From: an uncultured Ruminococcus sp.
GTDB lineage: Bacteria > Bacillota > Clostridia > Lachnospirales > Lachnospiraceae
Assembly (NCBI GenBank): GCA_900541505.1
Contig: UQKK01000017.1
Span: 5,832 to 69,831 of the forward strand
Length of the DNA: 64,000 nucleotides
Reading direction: 5' to 3'
Below the pieces are notes generated by a model, which saw only the letters and a program-made list of their open reading frames with translations, did not search any database and had not been told where the DNA came from. Positions 61,551-64,000 of this stretch are shown here, in pieces. The position numbers and the translations under genes were made by a program. Every line of letters starts with the position of its first letter. Position 1 is the first letter of the stretch.

Positions 61551-61586
61551 GTTATCTGGAGATATTATTAAAAGGAGAAATCCATT

Positions 61587-62279
61587 ATGATAAAAGTATT
61601 ACTTCTCGAAGATGACCCGGACCTTAGCAGTGCCATCCAGCAGGAACTGATCCGAAACGGTTATTCTGTGGACTGCTTAAGCGATGGGGAAACGGGAATG
61701 CTGCATGCGCTGAATAAGGATTACGGCTATGACCTTGCCATCGTAGATCGTATGCTGCCTGTCATTGACGGACTGACCATCATAAAAGCCATGCGGCGGA
61801 AGGATATCCAGATCCCGGTAATCATTATTACCGGAATGTCCGCTCTGGACGACCGGATTGACGGACTGGACGGCGGCGCGGATGATTATCTGGTAAAACC
61901 CTTCCATATCCGTGAACTGTTGGCTAGGGTGCGTGCCCTGACACGCCGCCCTGCGAAAATGCAGGAAACCCAGGTACTTTCCTACGGGGATCTTTACCTA
62001 GATGCTTCCGCCCGCCTTGTCACCTGCAAAGACCATGAACTGACACTGACCGCAAGAGAGACGGAACTTCTCAGTGCCTTTATCCAGCACCCGGGAACCG
62101 TCTTTTCCAGGGAACAGCTTGTGCTCAAAGTATGGGGCAGCGATTCCGAGATTGAGCCGGGAAACGTGGACAATTACATTTCCTTCCTCCGGAAACGGCT
62201 CCGGGAGCTGAAAAGTGCCTGCGAAATCAAGACCATCTACGGCACAGGCTACCGATTGGAGGGACCAGTCTATGCTTAA
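61587..62279 (+). CDS. OmpR/PhoB family response regulator
   Basis: 230 residues. Receiver domain about 1-118: acidic pair EDDP, phosphoacceptor Asp near 52 (YDLAIVDRMLPVIDG), conserved Thr/Ser and LVKPFHIRELLARV. Winged-helix output domain about 128-228 (LTLTARETELLSAFIQHPG, VFSREQLVLKVWGSDSE, GNVDNYISFLRKRL). AAAGGAGAAA precedes the ATG. It probably activates both its own operon and the divergent ABC operon through the direct repeats. Confidence 0.95.
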   Translation: MIKVLLLEDDPDLSSAIQQELIRNGYSVDCLSDGETGMLHALNKDYGYDLAIVDRMLPVIDGLTIIKAMRRKDIQIPVIIITGMSALDDRIDGLDGGADDYLVKPFHIRELLARVRALTRRPAKMQETQVLSYGDLYLDASARLVTCKDHELTLTARETELLSAFIQHPGTVFSREQLVLKVWGSDSEIEPGNVDNYISFLRKRLRELKSACEIKTIYGTGYRLEGPVYA

Positions 62280-63570
62280 ACAATTACAGACCAAACTGCG
62301 GATCTTCCTCATTGTTGTCTTTATGGCAGTTGTCTCTTTAATCCTGGGATTTTCTTTCTGGAATACCTGGCAAGCAAGCCAGATGGCGGATGTTTCTTAC
62401 ATCCAGCGCATGGCTTCCCTGATTATTTATCAACTGGAGGCGGACGCCTCAGCACCGGAAGCCCTGCTCTCCAATTACGAACGGGAAATGAATGTGTATG
62501 CCATTTTAAAAGATGGCACCGGGCAAATCCTATACCAGAGCAGTCCGGACACCCGTACAGACTTTGGCACACTGGGGGAAATCGCCCAGGAGAGTATCGA
62601 CATAGTTTCCGCAGGAGACCATGCGGACCTGCCGGATATAACAGACCAGGGCGGTTACGGAGAAATCGAGGGAAACAGCCATGACCGTTATTACGTGATC
62701 CCTGCGGTCATCAGCACAAAGTCGGGACAGTGGTACTCACTGGTGCTGTTTTATGAACAGACCTCCATCCGTGAGCTCCTGCTCCGGCAGCTTCCTGCCT
62801 ACGGCAGTATCTGGCTGCTGGCGTTTGGCTGTATCCTGTTGGTGAGCCGTTTCCTCCTGCGCCGGGCATTTGAGCCAACCGAACGCGTGCTGAAAGGACA
62901 AAAAAACTTTGTCGCAGCCGCTTCTCACGAACTGAAATCTCCTTTAGCCGTCATCATGGCAAACGCTGAGGCGATGGAAACCATCGGCGGACAGAATCCG
63001 CAAATCCAAAACCACCTAAACGTGATTGATACAGAATGTATGCGGATGTCAAAGCTCGTGCGGGATATGCTGCTGCTCGCCTCCTACGATGCCGACAAAT
63101 GGACGTTCCACAGGCAGAATGTAAATATTGATACCCTTCTGATTACACTGTTCGAGGCTTACGAACCGATATGCAAGGGGAAATCCATTCAGCTTAAGCT
63201 GGCTCTGGAAGAGACAGAGTATCCACACCTTTATACAGATCAGGAACGCCTGTTCCAGATCTTAAGCATCTTTCTGGATAATGCCGTCTCCTACTCCCCG
63301 GAAAACAGCAGCATCGAAATCCAGACCAGACAGACCACCAAAGAGCTGACTTTTCTGGTGGCAGACCACGGGCAGGGGATTGCTAACGCGGATCAGCCGT
63401 TCATTTTCGACCGGTTCTACCGCGCGGATAAATCCCATACGGATAAATCCCACTTTGGCCTGGGACTGAGCATCGCGGAAGAACTGGCGAAGATACTGGC
63501 AGGGAGGCTTGGATTTGAAGATACTCCCGGCGGAGGGGCGACTTTCTTCCTGACATTGCCGATAAAATAG
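62272..63570 (+). CDS. Sensor histidine kinase
   Basis: 432 residues from ATG 62272, overlapping the regulator by 8 nt, with GGAGGGACC upstream. Two membrane helices (near 10-33, IFLIVVFMAVVSLILGFSFW, and near 178-200, IWLLAFGCILLVSRFLL) flank an extracytoplasmic sensor. The DHp domain has VAAASHELKSPLAVIM with the phosphorylated His. HATPase motifs: LFQILSIFLDNAVSYSP (N box), VADHGQGIANADQ, and FGLGLSIAEEL (G2). Partner of the upstream regulator. Confidence 0.94.
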   Translation: MLKQLQTKLRIFLIVVFMAVVSLILGFSFWNTWQASQMADVSYIQRMASLIIYQLEADASAPEALLSNYEREMNVYAILKDGTGQILYQSSPDTRTDFGTLGEIAQESIDIVSAGDHADLPDITDQGGYGEIEGNSHDRYYVIPAVISTKSGQWYSLVLFYEQTSIRELLLRQLPAYGSIWLLAFGCILLVSRFLLRRAFEPTERVLKGQKNFVAAASHELKSPLAVIMANAEAMETIGGQNPQIQNHLNVIDTECMRMSKLVRDMLLLASYDADKWTFHRQNVNIDTLLITLFEAYEPICKGKSIQLKLALEETEYPHLYTDQERLFQILSIFLDNAVSYSPENSSIEIQTRQTTKELTFLVADHGQGIANADQPFIFDRFYRADKSHTDKSHFGLGLSIAEELAKILAGRLGFEDTPGGGATFFLTLPIK

Positions 63571-63708
63571 ACAATATAGATTTTGATTGTAAGGGATATG
63601 AGATAGATATATAATAGCCTTATAAAAATTCCAATTTAACTATCTAATCCTCAAAAACCATTGATTTTTCAAGGCTTCACGCCTGTTTTCCGTTCAAACC
63701 TTATCTGT

Positions 63709-63754
63709 TTGCCCTTGTTTTTGCCCTTACGAGCCGAAACAAGGGCAACTTTTT
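63709..63754. terminator. Bidirectional terminator between the kinase and integrase genes
   Basis: TTGCCCTTGTTT / AAACAAGGGCAA, a 12-bp perfect stem, followed by CTTTTTA on the plus strand. It lies between convergent genes. Confidence 0.85.
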
Positions 63755-64000
63755 ATTCCCCGCCGACCACCTTATCCAGCAGCCTTGCGGAAGTGCGCTT
63801 CGCTTCCCTTGTAGAGTGAGCGTAAATGTTCATTGTGGTACTGATATCAGAGTGTCCGAGAAGTTCCTGCACATCTTTCGGCTTTGCGCCGCCGGACAAC
63901 AGATTGCTTGTGTAGGTGTGGCGGAGCGTGTGGAAATGAAAATCCTCAAGCCCTTTCACTTTCTTCTTTGCCGCCCTGCACATAATCCCTACCGTACTCG
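63753..64000 (-). CDS. Tyrosine recombinase/integrase, C-terminal part
   Basis: The frame is open to the right window edge and ends at 63753. It carries the catalytic HxxR ([15 protein letters not shown]), the [16 protein letters not shown] motif with His and the Tyr nucleophile, and a basic C-terminal tail. This is the Tn916/phage-type integrase C terminus (Arg II, His and Tyr of the catalytic set). The gene end nearest its att site usually marks the border of the element, so an ICE or prophage should continue to the right. ATG 63983 is internal, not the start. Confidence 0.93.
   Translation of the reverse strand, partial: STVGIMCRAAKKKVKGLEDFHFHTLRHTYTSNLLSGGAKPKDVQELLGHSDISTTMNIYAHSTREAKRTSARLLDKVVGGE

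Overview
The window looks like a chromosomal segment of an anaerobic, spore-forming type Firmicute, most likely a Lachnospiraceae (Clostridium cluster XIVa) gut bacterium. This is an inference from gene content: BioY, RibU, meso-DAP dehydrogenase, split transketolase, DUF5685, DUF5104, Ku/ligase, strong AGGAGG ribosome sites and sigma-A promoters with 17-bp spacers. I found no rRNA, tRNA or CRISPR array.

Left part (1-7.2 kb): the start of a peptide-type ABC binding lipoprotein runs off the left edge and is divergent from an Lrp regulator. Three riboswitch-controlled transcription units then follow on the minus strand: an FMN aptamer with terminator before ribU and a K+/H+ antiporter, a guanine aptamer before guanine deaminase, and a TPP aptamer with terminator before thiC.

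7.2-15.4 kb: a ten-gene minus-strand operon under an FCD/GntR regulator. It encodes a CUT1 sugar ABC importer without ATPase, two-subunit transketolase, a small cupin, a TalC-type transaldolase, an AEC carrier and a HIT protein. No sugar kinase is present. Repeated ACGT-based palindromes sit on its promoter.

15.8-24.5 kb: a BMP-family (nucleoside-type) ABC importer of four genes, methylthioribose-1-phosphate isomerase, a zinc alcohol dehydrogenase and meso-DAP dehydrogenase.

24.5-33.2 kb: a conserved but uncharacterised trio (DUF5685, Cys-tailed J-domain protein, membrane protein), bioY under a BirA-type operator, a YefM/YoeB toxin-antitoxin pair, tex, and an AAA/DUF4143 ATPase preceded by a strict 23-bp tandem array. 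An RluA pseudouridine synthase follows.

33.2-43 kb: a YtrA-like regulator with an ABC-2 exporter, a VWA protein without a signal peptide, an aldehyde dehydrogenase, and glycogen phosphorylase with 4-alpha-glucanotransferase. A decayed stretch next to them holds a pseudogene and duplicated sequence.

43-50 kb: a 2-aminoethylphosphonate module (PhnX, PhnW, ATPase, and an unusual permease-binding-protein fusion) next to an RpiR regulator with a perfect 14-bp inverted-repeat operator. GNAT and nitroreductase genes follow.

51-64 kb: a DUF5104 lipoprotein, a diguanylate cyclase, a Fic AMPylase, the Ku/LigD-ligase NHEJ pair, and a two-component system divergent from a lipoprotein/FtsX-permease/MacB-type ABC operon. 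The C-terminal part of a tyrosine recombinase at the right edge marks the border of a mobile element. A family of 45-bp palindromic REP-like elements is scattered through the second half.
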